Virus record (IMG/VR): IMGVR_UViG_3300044712_000688
Coordinates: 62,001 to 126,000 of that record
Source of the DNA: a virus
Reading direction: 5' to 3' (one strand)
DNA length: 64,000 nucleotides
Below are positions 20,914 to 30,429 of this stretch, piece after piece (positions within the stretch are counted from its first letter, which is position 1; each line of letters opens with the position of its first letter). The notes below the pieces were generated by a model. The model had not been told where the DNA came from and did no database searches. It saw only the letters and a program-made list of their open reading frames with translations. A program made the position numbers and the translations under genes.

Positions 20914-23028
20914 ATGAACCACCTAATCGGCCGCTCTGGCGAACTAGCATTCTATGCTAACAATACACACGGTGTAGTGATCAACACTGCCGTAGGAGCT
21001 GTCGTCGCTAGCGGTGTAGCCCTCGACATTTTCGCAGAAAACAAATGGGAAACCTCGGGTACCCCCCTTACTCCGGCTGAAAAACTGCTTGCCGATAAGG
21101 TTCTAGCCAACCTAGAAGAAGAAGCCATCGTTGCTTCTGCAGACAGAATGTACACCATTCCTAAGTCTGTAGAGGCAGAGGCAAAGAAAGCTTTAGAGTG
21201 GCGTAAGGAAGAAGGCCGAGGAGGGACTCCTGTTGGCCTAAACACTGCTCGCACGCTTGCTAAGGGCGGTCAGATCGGTATCCGCAAGATTCGCCACATT
21301 GCTAAGTACTTCCCTCGTCACGAAGTTGATAAGAAGGGTAAAGGCTGGAAGCCTGGCCAAGATAACTTCCCATCTAACGGTCGTATCGCATGGGCACTTT
21401 GGGGTGGAGACGCCGCTTGGCGTTGGGCACGTGCAATCGTTGAGCGCGAAGATAAGAAAGAGAAGTCAGTCACTGCTGGTGGTGGCTACACTGTCTCTAA
21501 CTATGTAGATCAGGTCAACTACCCTAAGCAGAACGAAGAGCTAAACCCGTTCAAGTACGCTCATGAGCTTGATGAAAACTACGGCCCAGAATTCTTGGCT
21601 CGAGTTTGCCTAGATGGTTCTGGTATTGACCGACTTTACATGATAGACATAGACGGCTCGGTCTACGTCTGGGACGACGCTTGCTGGGACAACCTAGGTC
21701 ACGTTGATGGTGACATCTGGACATACGACCGTATGTTGGATGATGTCTATGATCTAGAGGAAAAGTCTCACGTAATTATTGACCCTCAGTCTGCTCTTAT
21801 GATTGCAGCTCGTATGGCTGTAGACCCATACTGCAAGACTTCTGTCTTTGATCTAGATGCTGATGAAGCTTCTTTAATGGAGGCTGGTATTGGTGGCGAA
21901 GACTGGGAGTTTATTGACCAAGTAATTACTGCCGCAGCCCCTACCAACCAAGACGGCAACTACACTCCAGAAGAGCGTTCAGCAAACGCTGGTAACCAGC
22001 CTCGAGACGCTATGGGCCAGTTTGCTAAGGTAGGCCAGAAGGTAGCTATCGGTGGAGACGCTGCTAGAGGTTCTGGCACAATCCGCGACATTGATGGTGC
22101 TACTGGTATTGTTACCGTTGACCTTGCTGATGGACGAACTGTAAAGGTTGGTTCTAAGTACCTAGTCCCTGCAGAAAAGGCAAGTAGTCGTCCAAACTCT
22201 TTGCGTGTTGATGATGCAAATAAAGCTCCTATGGACTTCTCTGGGATCATTGGCGAGCCTCGTACTCCTCAGAACAGCAAGAAGGCCCACCTTCCGGGAA
22301 CTCTACCAAAGCTAGATGTCAATGAATTTATCAACAACTACGCTTCTTGGGTGGAGAAGGAACGCTACAAGCCAAGGAGCGCAGCTGACAAGGCTGCGGT
22401 CAAGAAGCGTTGGCCAAATGCCAAGTTCACAGATGCATCTATCATTGCCTCTGCCGAAGAGAAGATTCTCACTCCTTCAACTTCTGACGTAACCCCTAGG
22501 TACCTAGCTATCGTTGCTCAGGAAGACCCTGAAGCAATGGTTGATCTAGTAGCAATTATTCCTAAGACCGCTACTTCCACTTCTCCAATTGCCTACAAGC
22601 GTGAGGGAGATAAGTGGGTTCAGGATGACCAGACCCTAGCAGACCTTCGTTCAGCAACTAAGCCTCCAGTAGTAGAGCTAGATAAAGAATCCCTAAAGGA
22701 TGTTCTATCTCAGATGTCTGAGAACAAGCCTACAGAAGAGACTGCTCCAGAAGCGGTTATGGCTAGCTTGCTTACTGTCCTCGATGCTTTTGTGGCAGCA
22801 GGTGGAGCTGATAAGAACCGTGGCAACGCAGAAAAACTTCGTCGCTACTGGGTATATGGAGAAGGTGCTGCCAAGATCCGCTGGGGCCAGCCTGGAGACT
22901 GGAAGCGTTGTGTACGCTACCTAGCTAAGCACCTAGGCCCACGTGCAAAGGGATACTGCCAACTTCGTCACAAGGATGCCCTTGGCTACTACACCGCAAC
23001 CCATGCGAAAAGAGACCGTAATGGCTAA
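20914..23028 (+). CDS. Multidomain head protein (polyvalent-type)
   Basis: A 704-residue protein. Visible modules: a domain at about 85-180 with KSVEAEAKKALEWRKEEGRGG, VGLNTARTLAKGG, FPRHEVDKKGKGW and GRIAWALWGGDAAWRWARAI, known from phage head or protease-associated proteins; an acidic middle; a small beta-barrel-like module after QPRDAMGQFAKVGQKV (about 365-425); and a C-terminal domain (about 625-700) NRGNAEKLRRYWVYGEGAAKIRWGQPGD...GPRAKGYCQLRHKDALGYYTA. The same C-terminal domain opens the next protein, the capsid protease, so the pair probably arose by duplication. Start ATG 20914 follows AGGA. No catalytic site is recognised. Confidence 0.65.
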   Translation: MNHLIGRSGELAFYANNTHGVVINTAVGAVVASGVALDIFAENKWETSGTPLTPAEKLLADKVLANLEEEAIVASADRMYTIPKSVEAEAKKALEWRKEEGRGGTPVGLNTARTLAKGGQIGIRKIRHIAKYFPRHEVDKKGKGWKPGQDNFPSNGRIAWALWGGDAAWRWARAIVEREDKKEKSVTAGGGYTVSNYVDQVNYPKQNEELNPFKYAHELDENYGPEFLARVCLDGSGIDRLYMIDIDGSVYVWDDACWDNLGHVDGDIWTYDRMLDDVYDLEEKSHVIIDPQSALMIAARMAVDPYCKTSVFDLDADEASLMEAGIGGEDWEFIDQVITAAAPTNQDGNYTPEERSANAGNQPRDAMGQFAKVGQKVAIGGDAARGSGTIRDIDGATGIVTVDLADGRTVKVGSKYLVPAEKASSRPNSLRVDDANKAPMDFSGIIGEPRTPQNSKKAHLPGTLPKLDVNEFINNYASWVEKERYKPRSAADKAAVKKRWPNAKFTDASIIASAEEKILTPSTSDVTPRYLAIVAQEDPEAMVDLVAIIPKTATSTSPIAYKREGDKWVQDDQTLADLRSATKPPVVELDKESLKDVLSQMSENKPTEETAPEAVMASLLTVLDAFVAAGGADKNRGNAEKLRRYWVYGEGAAKIRWGQPGDWKRCVRYLAKHLGPRAKGYCQLRHKDALGYYTATHAKRDRNG

Positions 23029-25861
23029 CGAACAAGAATTCCTTATGGAAGAGATTTTGACCAAGAATTACGGTGTTCCTACGGAGATCACCGATGAAGA
23101 TCTATTGATGCCTATCGAAGACATCATGTTTGAAGATGATGACATCTACGATGACTCTTGGGAGCCAGACGAGGAAACTTGCCGTCAGCTAGCCGAGCTA
23201 GCGGATTGCGATGACGAAGAATATGCGTCCCTTATTGCTGCTGGTGGCCTAGACCGTAACCGTGGTAACGCAGAGGAGCTTCGCCAGTACTGGACTCGCG
23301 GTAAGGGCGCTGCCAAGATTCGCTGGGGTACCCCTGGCGATTGGACTCGTTGCGTTCGTCAGCTTTCAAAGTACATGGGCCCACGCGCTAAGGGCTATTG
23401 CCAGCTACGCCACAAGGACGCGACTGGTATCTACACTGGTAGCCGATTCAACCCGGGCCGTCGTAATGAAACCTCTAGCCTATATGCAAGCGAAGCTGAG
23501 TTTACCCAGTCGGTTATCGCTCAGGCAGAACTTACTGCTAGAGCGAACCACGCTAGAGAGCGTTTCGGTCTAGTTGCAAGTGCTGGTATGCAACACGGTG
23601 CAAAGTTCAACATTCCTCTACTGATCCCAGAAGACTTGGAGTCAGGAGATGGCCGTAAGTTTGTGAAGGACTCTCTATCAGTTCGAGAGCTTCCACTTCC
23701 ACTTCTATGGCAGATCAAGACCGGCGACGGTCACATGGGGTCTGTGGTGGTTGGACGTATTGATTACGTAGAAAGAACCGAAAACGGTATTGGAAATGCC
23801 TATGGTGTTTTTGATACAGGAGCATATGGTCAAGAAGCAGAGCGTCTAGTACGTAACGGATTTATCCGTGGTGTTTCTGCAGATCTTGACCAGTTCGAAG
23901 CAGAAGAAGATAAGACTGAAAATGCTGAGGACACCGAAGACGTAGGTAAGAAGAAGTTAACCATAAATCACGCCCGTGTAATGGCTGCTACAATTGTAGC
24001 TAAGCCTGCATTCCAAGAATGCACTATCTCTATTGAAGAAAAACCAGCGGGAGACCAGGAGGATGAAGTGATTCCAGTTGACGGAATATATGAAGAATCC
24101 GTCGAACAAGAATTCTCTGGCACATCGCTAGTTGCTTCAGGATTCATTGACGGCGAGATTCCTATGACACCACCAGCAGAGTGGTTCAAGGATCCTAAGC
24201 TAACTAAGCCAACCCCAATCACCGTTGACCCTTCTGGTCGTATCTACGGTCACATTGCAGCTTGGCACGTAAACCACATTGGCATGCCTCGCTCTACCCG
24301 CCCACCTCGCTCAAAGAGCAAGTACGCATACTTCCACACTGGTGTAGTCCGCTGTGCTGACGGAACTGACATGCCAGTGGGACAGTTAACTCTTGCTGGT
24401 GGACACGCACCTCTAACTGCTAACGCTGCTTCTGCAGCTAAGCACTACGACGACACCGCTTCTGCGATTGCAGATGTTCACATGGGTGAAGACGAGTATG
24501 GAATCTGGTGTGCTGGCTCGGTACGTCCAGACGCAACCGAGATGCAGATTCGCGCACTTCGCGCTTCTGCTCCTTCTGGCGACTGGCGTCCAATTAATGG
24601 CTCGCTCGAGCTTGTTGCAGTTTGTCAGGTAAACGTTCCAGGCTTCCCGATTGCTCGCGCAATGGTTGCTTCAGGTAAGGTTATGGCTCTAGTTGCAGCT
24701 GGTGCAAGCATGATGGCAATCATGAAGAGTCAGCACGTAGCAACCCTATCTGAGCGTGCATACAACCTAGCTGAACTTTCAGCTAGCGCCCCAGACCTAC
24801 GTTCTCGTGTAAAGTCTGCAAAGAAGGCTGTAAAGAAGCAGGCTCTAGTTGCTGCTGCTGCTAAGGCAGAAGAACTAAAGACCCGTGCTCTAGTTGCTGC
24901 TGCCGTTGCCGAGCTAGCTAAGTTCTCTGACGAAGAGAGAATGAAGCTTGCTGACAAGGGTCAGGCTCTACCAGATGGTTCGTTCCCAGTGCGCAACGAA
25001 CAGGATCTCCGTAATGCTATCCAAGCATATGGACGTGCAAAGCGAGAGAACCGAGTAGCTGTCCGCAAGCACATTATCAAGCGAGCTAAGGCTCTAGGTA
25101 AGGCATACCTGATTCCAGATGAGTGGAAGTCAGCTGGTTCTACCGAGGCCGCGACAATCGTTGCTTCGATGCGTTCTCGTATCGCAGAATTTGCAGAAGC
25201 CCCGATCAAGGAGATTTCTGACGCAGACCTAAAGAAGCTGAAGGATGTAAAGGCCGAAGCTGACAAGCAGACTGCAGAAGAGATCAAGCTCGCTGAGGAT
25301 ATTCGTACTGGTAAGACTACTGCCAAGGAAGTCTATGACAAAGAAGGTCGTAGCAAGTACACCCCAAAAACCCAACCCCGTGACGCTAAAGGTAAGTACC
25401 GCAAGGTTCTTGCTCGACTAAAGCAGAACCTAGGTGTGGCGGGGCTTCAGAAGGCTTTGGAAAAGGTAGAAAAGGCAGAAAACCTAGAGTTTGCTGGCGA
25501 CTACGTAAACTCAGCCAAGGCTAGTAGCGAGCTACTAGGAATGATTGATCGTCTAGATACTAAGGCCCTAAACCCTAAGTCTCTAGAAAACGTCCGCTCA
25601 ACAGCGGCCGAACTAGGCAAGACAATTGCCAACCTTCCATTGCCATTCGGCAAGGAAGCTCAGAAAGTTAGATTTAGCGATCTACCTGCCGGACTAAAGA
25701 CACTCATCGATGGGATGATTTCTCGAGTCGAAGCAAAGATCGGTAAAGAGGACGCAGATATTGCAACCGCAAATCTGAAGTCCTTCATGTCTGGTGCAGA
25801 TGTCTATTCTCAGGCTGAAATTCAGTCAGAGATGAACACCCTGCTCCGACTCCTTACCTAA
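23021..25861 (+). CDS. Capsid maturation protease with accessory domains
   Basis: A 946-residue protein starting at ATG 23021 (ATGGCTAA overlap with the gene before). After an acidic N-terminus comes the RYWTRG-type domain (about 78-145), then a prohead-protease-like region (about 175-345): HGAKFNIPLLIPE, LPLPLLWQ..TGDGHMGSVVVGRIDYVER, GVFDTGAYGQEAERLVR, GVSADLDQFEAEE, HARVMAATIVAKPAFQ. This block is typical of actinophage capsid maturation proteases, which trim the scaffold part of the capsid protein. A second beta-rich domain follows (PSGRIYGHIAAWHVNHIGM...), then long helical regions and QPRDAKGKYRKVLARLKQNLG near the end. The order protease then scaffold-capsid fits. I cannot name the catalytic triad with certainty. 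Confidence 0.75.
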   Translation: MANEQEFLMEEILTKNYGVPTEITDEDLLMPIEDIMFEDDDIYDDSWEPDEETCRQLAELADCDDEEYASLIAAGGLDRNRGNAEELRQYWTRGKGAAKIRWGTPGDWTRCVRQLSKYMGPRAKGYCQLRHKDATGIYTGSRFNPGRRNETSSLYASEAEFTQSVIAQAELTARANHARERFGLVASAGMQHGAKFNIPLLIPEDLESGDGRKFVKDSLSVRELPLPLLWQIKTGDGHMGSVVVGRIDYVERTENGIGNAYGVFDTGAYGQEAERLVRNGFIRGVSADLDQFEAEEDKTENAEDTEDVGKKKLTINHARVMAATIVAKPAFQECTISIEEKPAGDQEDEVIPVDGIYEESVEQEFSGTSLVASGFIDGEIPMTPPAEWFKDPKLTKPTPITVDPSGRIYGHIAAWHVNHIGMPRSTRPPRSKSKYAYFHTGVVRCADGTDMPVGQLTLAGGHAPLTANAASAAKHYDDTASAIADVHMGEDEYGIWCAGSVRPDATEMQIRALRASAPSGDWRPINGSLELVAVCQVNVPGFPIARAMVASGKVMALVAAGASMMAIMKSQHVATLSERAYNLAELSASAPDLRSRVKSAKKAVKKQALVAAAAKAEELKTRALVAAAVAELAKFSDEERMKLADKGQALPDGSFPVRNEQDLRNAIQAYGRAKRENRVAVRKHIIKRAKALGKAYLIPDEWKSAGSTEAATIVASMRSRIAEFAEAPIKEISDADLKKLKDVKAEADKQTAEEIKLAEDIRTGKTTAKEVYDKEGRSKYTPKTQPRDAKGKYRKVLARLKQNLGVAGLQKALEKVEKAENLEFAGDYVNSAKASSELLGMIDRLDTKALNPKSLENVRSTAAELGKTIANLPLPFGKEAQKVRFSDLPAGLKTLIDGMISRVEAKIGKEDADIATANLKSFMSGADVYSQAEIQSEMNTLLRLLT

Positions 25862-25868
25862 AAAATAA

Positions 25869-25987
25869 GGTACAATTAGTGATAGGTGGAGCGCCTCGCA
25901 CATTCCGTGCTGAGTCCCTCAGCCTTGACTGTTCACCATGAATGGGATCTTCCTATTCATAAAACCAATACTGGCCTAGGAGGTACA
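25869..25987 (+). promoter_or_regulatory. Candidate late promoter element and leader of the capsid gene
   Basis: GGTACAATTAGT (25869-25880) resembles the motifs at 12912 and 20872. The following leader, about 105 bases, holds a hairpin CTCGCAC/GTGCTGAG with one bulge (near 25902-25921) and ends in the ribosome site AGGAGG (25978-25983). The frame through the leader is open, but no ribosome site precedes an upstream start at 25886. Confidence 0.4.
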
Positions 25988-28009
25988 GTGTACGACCAGA
26001 TTAAAACACAGCTAGACACCCTGGCTGATCTTAGCGATGAACAACTCGCTGAGCTTCAGACCCAGATTGTCGGCGAGTTTGAATCGATCGATGCTGATGA
26101 ACCAACTTCCGAGTCAGTTGATGCGATGACATCCCTAGCGGATTCCCTTGACATCGTACGTGGTGAGCTTTCTCGTCGCGAGGCCCTCGCTGAAGAGTTA
26201 GCTGCTCGTGCGGCTGAGGCTACTGCCCGTATTAAGGGTGGAGCCGAAGAAGGAGAGGAAATGGCTATGGAAGACATGCCAATCGTAGAAGAGGCCCCTG
26301 TAGAAGAGGCCCCTGTTGAGGAAGCCCCAGTAGAAGAAGCAGAGGAAACTCCTGCTGACGAAGTTACTGAGACTCCTGAAGAGGAAAAGAAGGAAGAGGA
26401 AGAGGACAAGGAAGAGCCTATGAAGGCATCTGCCGAGACCGAAACCACTCCTGAAACTTCAGCATCAATTGACCAGGAATCAGGTTCTGAACTATCGACC
26501 GAATCGGTTGAGACTGTTGACGAGACCATTACTGCAGACGGTTCTGCCGAGGAAGTAGTTGCTGATGAAGCTCCTGCTACCGAAGCTGCCGTAGAAGCAA
26601 CCGAAGCTCCGGCTGAAGTTGTTGTAGAAGCAGTAGAGGGTTCGGAAGCATCAGCCGAAGAAACCACTTTAGAAACATCAACCGCTCTCGTAGAAGAGCA
26701 GAAAGAGCAGGCACTAGTGAGCGCCGCAGCAGAACAGCCTTTCGAGGCTCCAGCTGACCGTCAGCCTGTAGTTCAGGTAACCGAGGCTCCAGTGGCAATC
26801 ACCGCTGGCGCAGACATCCCTGGCTACACCGCAGGCAGCACCATCAACGATATGAACGAAGTAGCTCAGGCTATGGAGAAGCGTATCCACTCGCTACGCC
26901 GTGTAAACGGCGGCGACGGAGAGCAGCACATCGTTGCATCTATCACCACTCAGTACCCAGAAGAGCGTACTCTTACTGCTAACGCAGAAGAGAATGCCCT
27001 CAAGATTGGTAACGTTGTAGGTCAGGACGCACTTGTTGCTTCTGGTGGCCACGCAGCTCCATTCGAGGTCAAGTACGACATCTTCGCAATCGGTTCAACC
27101 ACTGTACGCCCAGTTCGCGATGCACTGCCTCGCTTCCAGGCTGACCGTGGCGGTATCCGCTTTGTGACCCCACCTAGCTTCGCATCTGGTGACTACGCTA
27201 GCGCAGTTGGCGTATGGACCGCAGCTGTTGACGCTGACCCACAGAGCGCTACTAAGACCAGCTTGACCGTTACCGCTGCTCAGGAGCAGACTGTTTCGAC
27301 TGACGCTGTTACCTTGCAGCTACAGTTCGGTAACCTCATGACTCGTGCTTACCCAGAGTTGATTGCTCGCCACAACGAGCTAGCTCTTGTACAGCACGCT
27401 CGCGAGGCAGAGCAGAACCTGCTAAGCAAGATTGGTGACGCTTCGACTGCTGTTACTACCACCAACCTAATCGGTTTTGGTCGTGACTTCCTAGTTCAGA
27501 TCCGTCGTGCAGCTGTTGCTTACCGCTCACGTCACCGCATTGACCCACAGACCCGTCTGAAGGCTATCGTTCCTTCATGGATCTACGAGGCAATGGCAGC
27601 TGACCTAACCCTATCAATGCCTGGTGACGGCACCCTTGCTGTCTCACGCGCTGAGATTGATGGTTACCTTGCAACCGTTAACGTTGACCTAGTGGCTTCG
27701 CTAGACCAGAACGTCTTCGGTGCACAGGGTGCTTCGGCTCTTCTAGAGTTCCCAGACAGCTTCGTTTGGTACCTCTTCGCAGAAGGCACCTTCCTGTTCC
27801 TTGATGGCGGTACTCTTGACCTTGGTATCATCCGTGACTCGTCACTGGTTGGCACCAACGACTACAAGATGTTCACCGAAACCTTCGAGAACGTTGCTAA
27901 GGTCGGTATCGAGGCTCTTAAGATCACCTCGACCATCTCAATCAACGGTGTTGCTGCAGCTCTGCGCGACACCACTGGTGGCACCGCTGCAGCCACCATC
28001 GAGCTCTAA
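25988..28009 (+). CDS. Major capsid protein with fused N-terminal scaffold domain
   Basis: A 673-residue HK97-fold capsid precursor. Start GTG 25988, four bases after AGGAGG, giving (M)YDQIKTQLDTLADLSDEQLAEL, the usual start of actinophage scaffold-capsid fusions. Residues 1 to about 270 are helical, highly acidic and repetitive (four APVEE-type repeats, many Glu, Ala, Thr), acting as an internal scaffold that the upstream protease should remove. The capsid core follows from about 270, with VVGQDALVASGG, TVRPVRDALPRFQADRGGIRFVTPP, RIDPQTRLKAIVPSWIYEAMAADL and a C-terminal GTNDYKMFTETFENVAKVG. No separate scaffold gene is seen. Confidence 0.88.
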   Translation: MYDQIKTQLDTLADLSDEQLAELQTQIVGEFESIDADEPTSESVDAMTSLADSLDIVRGELSRREALAEELAARAAEATARIKGGAEEGEEMAMEDMPIVEEAPVEEAPVEEAPVEEAEETPADEVTETPEEEKKEEEEDKEEPMKASAETETTPETSASIDQESGSELSTESVETVDETITADGSAEEVVADEAPATEAAVEATEAPAEVVVEAVEGSEASAEETTLETSTALVEEQKEQALVSAAAEQPFEAPADRQPVVQVTEAPVAITAGADIPGYTAGSTINDMNEVAQAMEKRIHSLRRVNGGDGEQHIVASITTQYPEERTLTANAEENALKIGNVVGQDALVASGGHAAPFEVKYDIFAIGSTTVRPVRDALPRFQADRGGIRFVTPPSFASGDYASAVGVWTAAVDADPQSATKTSLTVTAAQEQTVSTDAVTLQLQFGNLMTRAYPELIARHNELALVQHAREAEQNLLSKIGDASTAVTTTNLIGFGRDFLVQIRRAAVAYRSRHRIDPQTRLKAIVPSWIYEAMAADLTLSMPGDGTLAVSRAEIDGYLATVNVDLVASLDQNVFGAQGASALLEFPDSFVWYLFAEGTFLFLDGGTLDLGIIRDSSLVGTNDYKMFTETFENVAKVGIEALKITSTISINGVAAALRDTTGGTAAATIEL

Positions 28010-28035
28010 TAGTTCGATAAGGCAGTTATCGTTGC

Positions 28036-28059
28036 GGGAGGGTCCTTCGGGGCCCTCCC
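28036..28059 (+). terminator. Strong UUCG hairpin after the capsid gene
   Basis: GGGAGGGTCC (28036-28045), loop TTCG, GGGCCCTCCC (28050-28059): a 10-bp stem with one G-U pair. No T-tract follows, so it may be a partial terminator or an mRNA 3'-end stabiliser that keeps capsid message abundant. Confidence 0.6.
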
Positions 28060-28099
28060 AATACGAGTAAAAATATAGACTTTATTTAGAGGATTTTAA

Positions 28100-29185
28100 A
28101 TGGCCTTCCCAAAGAATGGTGTTATAGCGGCCCCTAAAATTGTGCCGTCAGCGTTCGGCCTACTCGCTGTAGTTGATGTAGAAAACTCAGCTGATGAAGA
28201 CCACTGGATCCGCGGTTTCTCGCAGGAGTGGGAGACGGACCTCTACGCTCTTTACAATGTAGATGAGACCAACAGCCACGAAACTCAGATTGCTGGCGCT
28301 GGCAACGTAAACTACTACGACGAGATCAAGCCTTTCTTCATTGAAGTACAGGAAGATCGTTCAACTCTAGGATTTCTTGGCATTGACCGAATTGCCCGCA
28401 TCTCTCGCCAACTTGAGGCAACTAGCCAGCGTGCAATTGAAGAAGAACTCTGGGACGGTGCAATCCGAATAACCTCTGGCCACGCAAACCGCGCTCTAGT
28501 TTCTTCGGCCTTGACAGTTGTTGATGGCGAGGGCTTATCAGCTAAGCGCTCACTTGCTGCTCTGGAGCATGGAATTGCTCAGGCTTCGCACGCTGGCGAG
28601 CAGGGAATCATCCACGCTACTCGCGATGTTGTTGCTGCTCTTTCAAGCAACAGCCAGATGCTTTTCCACAACAAGATCAAAGACCACCTGCAGACTATGG
28701 GTGGAACTCCGGTTGTTACTGGTTCTGGTTACTCGGGTAATGGTCCTAAGTGGGATGTCCTTACTGCTTCTGTAAATGGCAACAAGTTGATTCTTGTTAC
28801 CAACGGTCGCCACTACTTCCAGAACGGTGACCGTATCTCGCTATCAATTACTAGCGATACTTTAGGCACCGTAACTCTTACTAATGTTGAAGTTACTACC
28901 AACACTGGAACTGAATTTAAAGTTGACTACACTCACGCTAACGTGACTGCAGAAGACGCCACTGGTTATGCTCAGCAACTGGGCACTACCACTGACAAAT
29001 GGATTTACGCCACCGGCACTGTCAAGGTCTACCTAGGCAATGTTGATGTCGTGAACGACAATCTAAGCCAAGCTTACGACGTGTCGGGTAATGCGAATGA
29101 CATGCGTCTCAAAGCAATCCGCCCAGCTGCGGCTTACTTTGATACATCAATCCACCTTGCTGTTCGAGTAGATCTAACAGCCTAA
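28100..29185 (+). CDS. Minor capsid or head-associated protein
   Basis: A 361-residue protein following the major capsid gene, with AGAGGA seven bases before the ATG. The N-terminal half is helical (EDRSTLGFLGIDRIARISRQLEATSQRAIEEELWDG); residues about 230-300 form a beta domain with NGRHYFQNGDRISLSITSD, resembling small domains seen again in the tail proteins. Position suggests capsid decoration, vertex or minor capsid protein. I do not recognise a named family. Confidence 0.6.
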   Translation: MAFPKNGVIAAPKIVPSAFGLLAVVDVENSADEDHWIRGFSQEWETDLYALYNVDETNSHETQIAGAGNVNYYDEIKPFFIEVQEDRSTLGFLGIDRIARISRQLEATSQRAIEEELWDGAIRITSGHANRALVSSALTVVDGEGLSAKRSLAALEHGIAQASHAGEQGIIHATRDVVAALSSNSQMLFHNKIKDHLQTMGGTPVVTGSGYSGNGPKWDVLTASVNGNKLILVTNGRHYFQNGDRISLSITSDTLGTVTLTNVEVTTNTGTEFKVDYTHANVTAEDATGYAQQLGTTTDKWIYATGTVKVYLGNVDVVNDNLSQAYDVSGNANDMRLKAIRPAAAYFDTSIHLAVRVDLTA

Positions 29186-29204
29186 ACCTAAGGAGAATAG
29201 CTAA

Positions 29205-30353
29205 ATGGCTACTCAAGAATATGCAGCTAGCATCCAGGGTGTGTCTATTCGCGTCACCCGTCTGGATTCTGCTGGAAACTTGATGACTGGTCCAGGAGAC
29301 AGCTATACCACCTCTGCATTCATGCGTATTTCGTTCACCCCAGAATATGAAGAGGGCGACGAAATTACTGAGAAGGGTGCAAACGGTGTTGTATGTGTAA
29401 CCTACAAGGCACCAGACACACTAAAGCGTATCACCATGGAGCTCGCTATCTGTGAGCCAGACCCAGAGCTTTCGGCTCTATTGTCTGGTGGTCTACTGCT
29501 TCGTAAGAACATCGGAACTGCAAATGACCCTAACCTGAAGTCAGTCGGTTGGGCTGCTCCTGGTGTTGGCGATGACCCTGCTGGTAACGGTGTTGCCATC
29601 GAGGCTTGGTCACACGCTGTGAAGGATGGAAAGCGTGCAGGCGTTCTTCCTTACTTCCACTGGGTCTTCCCATACGTGAAGATGCGTCAGTCAGGTGACC
29701 GCGTTATTGAAAACGGTCTACTTGCAAACACCTTCGAAGGCTTCGGTCTTGGTAACCCATCATTCCAGTCTGGTATTGACGGCCGCTGGGAGTTCCCGGT
29801 TGCTGCAGAGCGTCCATACGCTTACGCACGCGCAAGCTGGGCTCCAACTGGTCTGAACGGTTTCTACACTTGGACCGATGGATCTGGACCAGTAGTCTTC
29901 ACTTCGCCTAGCGCCAAGTCGCCTACTACCATCACCCTCAACAGTGCTGCAGGAACTTACGCTGACTCAACTGGTACCGCAACTCTTACCTTCAGCGCTG
30001 CTCACGGTATTTCAAGTGGCGATGTCATTTATGTTCAGAATGTTGGCGCAGCCTTCAATGGTACTTACACTGTAACTACTAGCACTGGAGCCACTGGTTC
30101 TGGCGGTACATACACTGTTAGCTATGTAAGCACTGGCATAACTGAAGCTATCAACAGCTTCACCGTTGGATCTGGTGCCCGCGTAACTGTCACTGACTCT
30201 TTGACAGAGACTAACCCAGCCCCTATCGCTGTGACCAGCGCACAGCTTGGTGCTTCTGTTGGTGACGCAAGCTACAACGTACCTGGTAACATCAACTACA
30301 ACGCCGACAATAACATCGACAACATCATCGTTTCGAACGAATCAGCTGAGTAG
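29205..30353 (+). CDS. Major tail (tube) protein
   Basis: A 382-residue protein. The N-terminal 230 residues contain ISFTPEYEEGDEITEKGANG...TYKAPDTLKRITMELAICEPDPELSALLSGG, the pattern of actinophage tail-tube subunits. The C-terminal region carries an add-on beta domain (about 250-325) with FSAAHGISSGDVIYVQNVGAAFNGTYTV, likely displayed on the tail surface. The ribosome site is AAGGAGA. It precedes the head-tail connector genes, an order different from lambda but seen in several actinophages. The strong hairpin at 30366-30408 follows it. Confidence 0.75.
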   Translation: MATQEYAASIQGVSIRVTRLDSAGNLMTGPGDSYTTSAFMRISFTPEYEEGDEITEKGANGVVCVTYKAPDTLKRITMELAICEPDPELSALLSGGLLLRKNIGTANDPNLKSVGWAAPGVGDDPAGNGVAIEAWSHAVKDGKRAGVLPYFHWVFPYVKMRQSGDRVIENGLLANTFEGFGLGNPSFQSGIDGRWEFPVAAERPYAYARASWAPTGLNGFYTWTDGSGPVVFTSPSAKSPTTITLNSAAGTYADSTGTATLTFSAAHGISSGDVIYVQNVGAAFNGTYTVTTSTGATGSGGTYTVSYVSTGITEAINSFTVGSGARVTVTDSLTETNPAPIAVTSAQLGASVGDASYNVPGNINYNADNNIDNIIVSNESAE

Positions 30354-30365
30354 TAACTTAAAGTA

Positions 30366-30408
30366 AACGGGTGGCGCACTGGTCTAATGAACTGGTACGC
30401 CACCCGTT
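30366..30408 (+). terminator. Long hairpin after the major tail gene
   Basis: AACGGGTGGCG (30366-30376) pairs perfectly with CGCCACCCGTT (30398-30408) around a 21-base loop containing ACTGGT twice. AT-rich but without a clean T-tract; possibly a partial terminator or RNA-stabilising structure, like the one after the capsid gene. Confidence 0.55.
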
Positions 30409-30429
30409 AAACTTATAAGAGAGGTTTAT

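Noticed and set aside
25886-25987. Upstream GTG start for the capsid protein
   Set aside because: No ribosome site; GTG 25988 follows AGGAGG and yields the standard N-terminus.
26056-26667. Long Ser-rich open frame opposite the capsid scaffold domain
   Set aside because: It is the antisense image of the Glu/Ala/Thr repeats of the scaffold; no ribosome site and all residues are Ser/Ala/Val low complexity.
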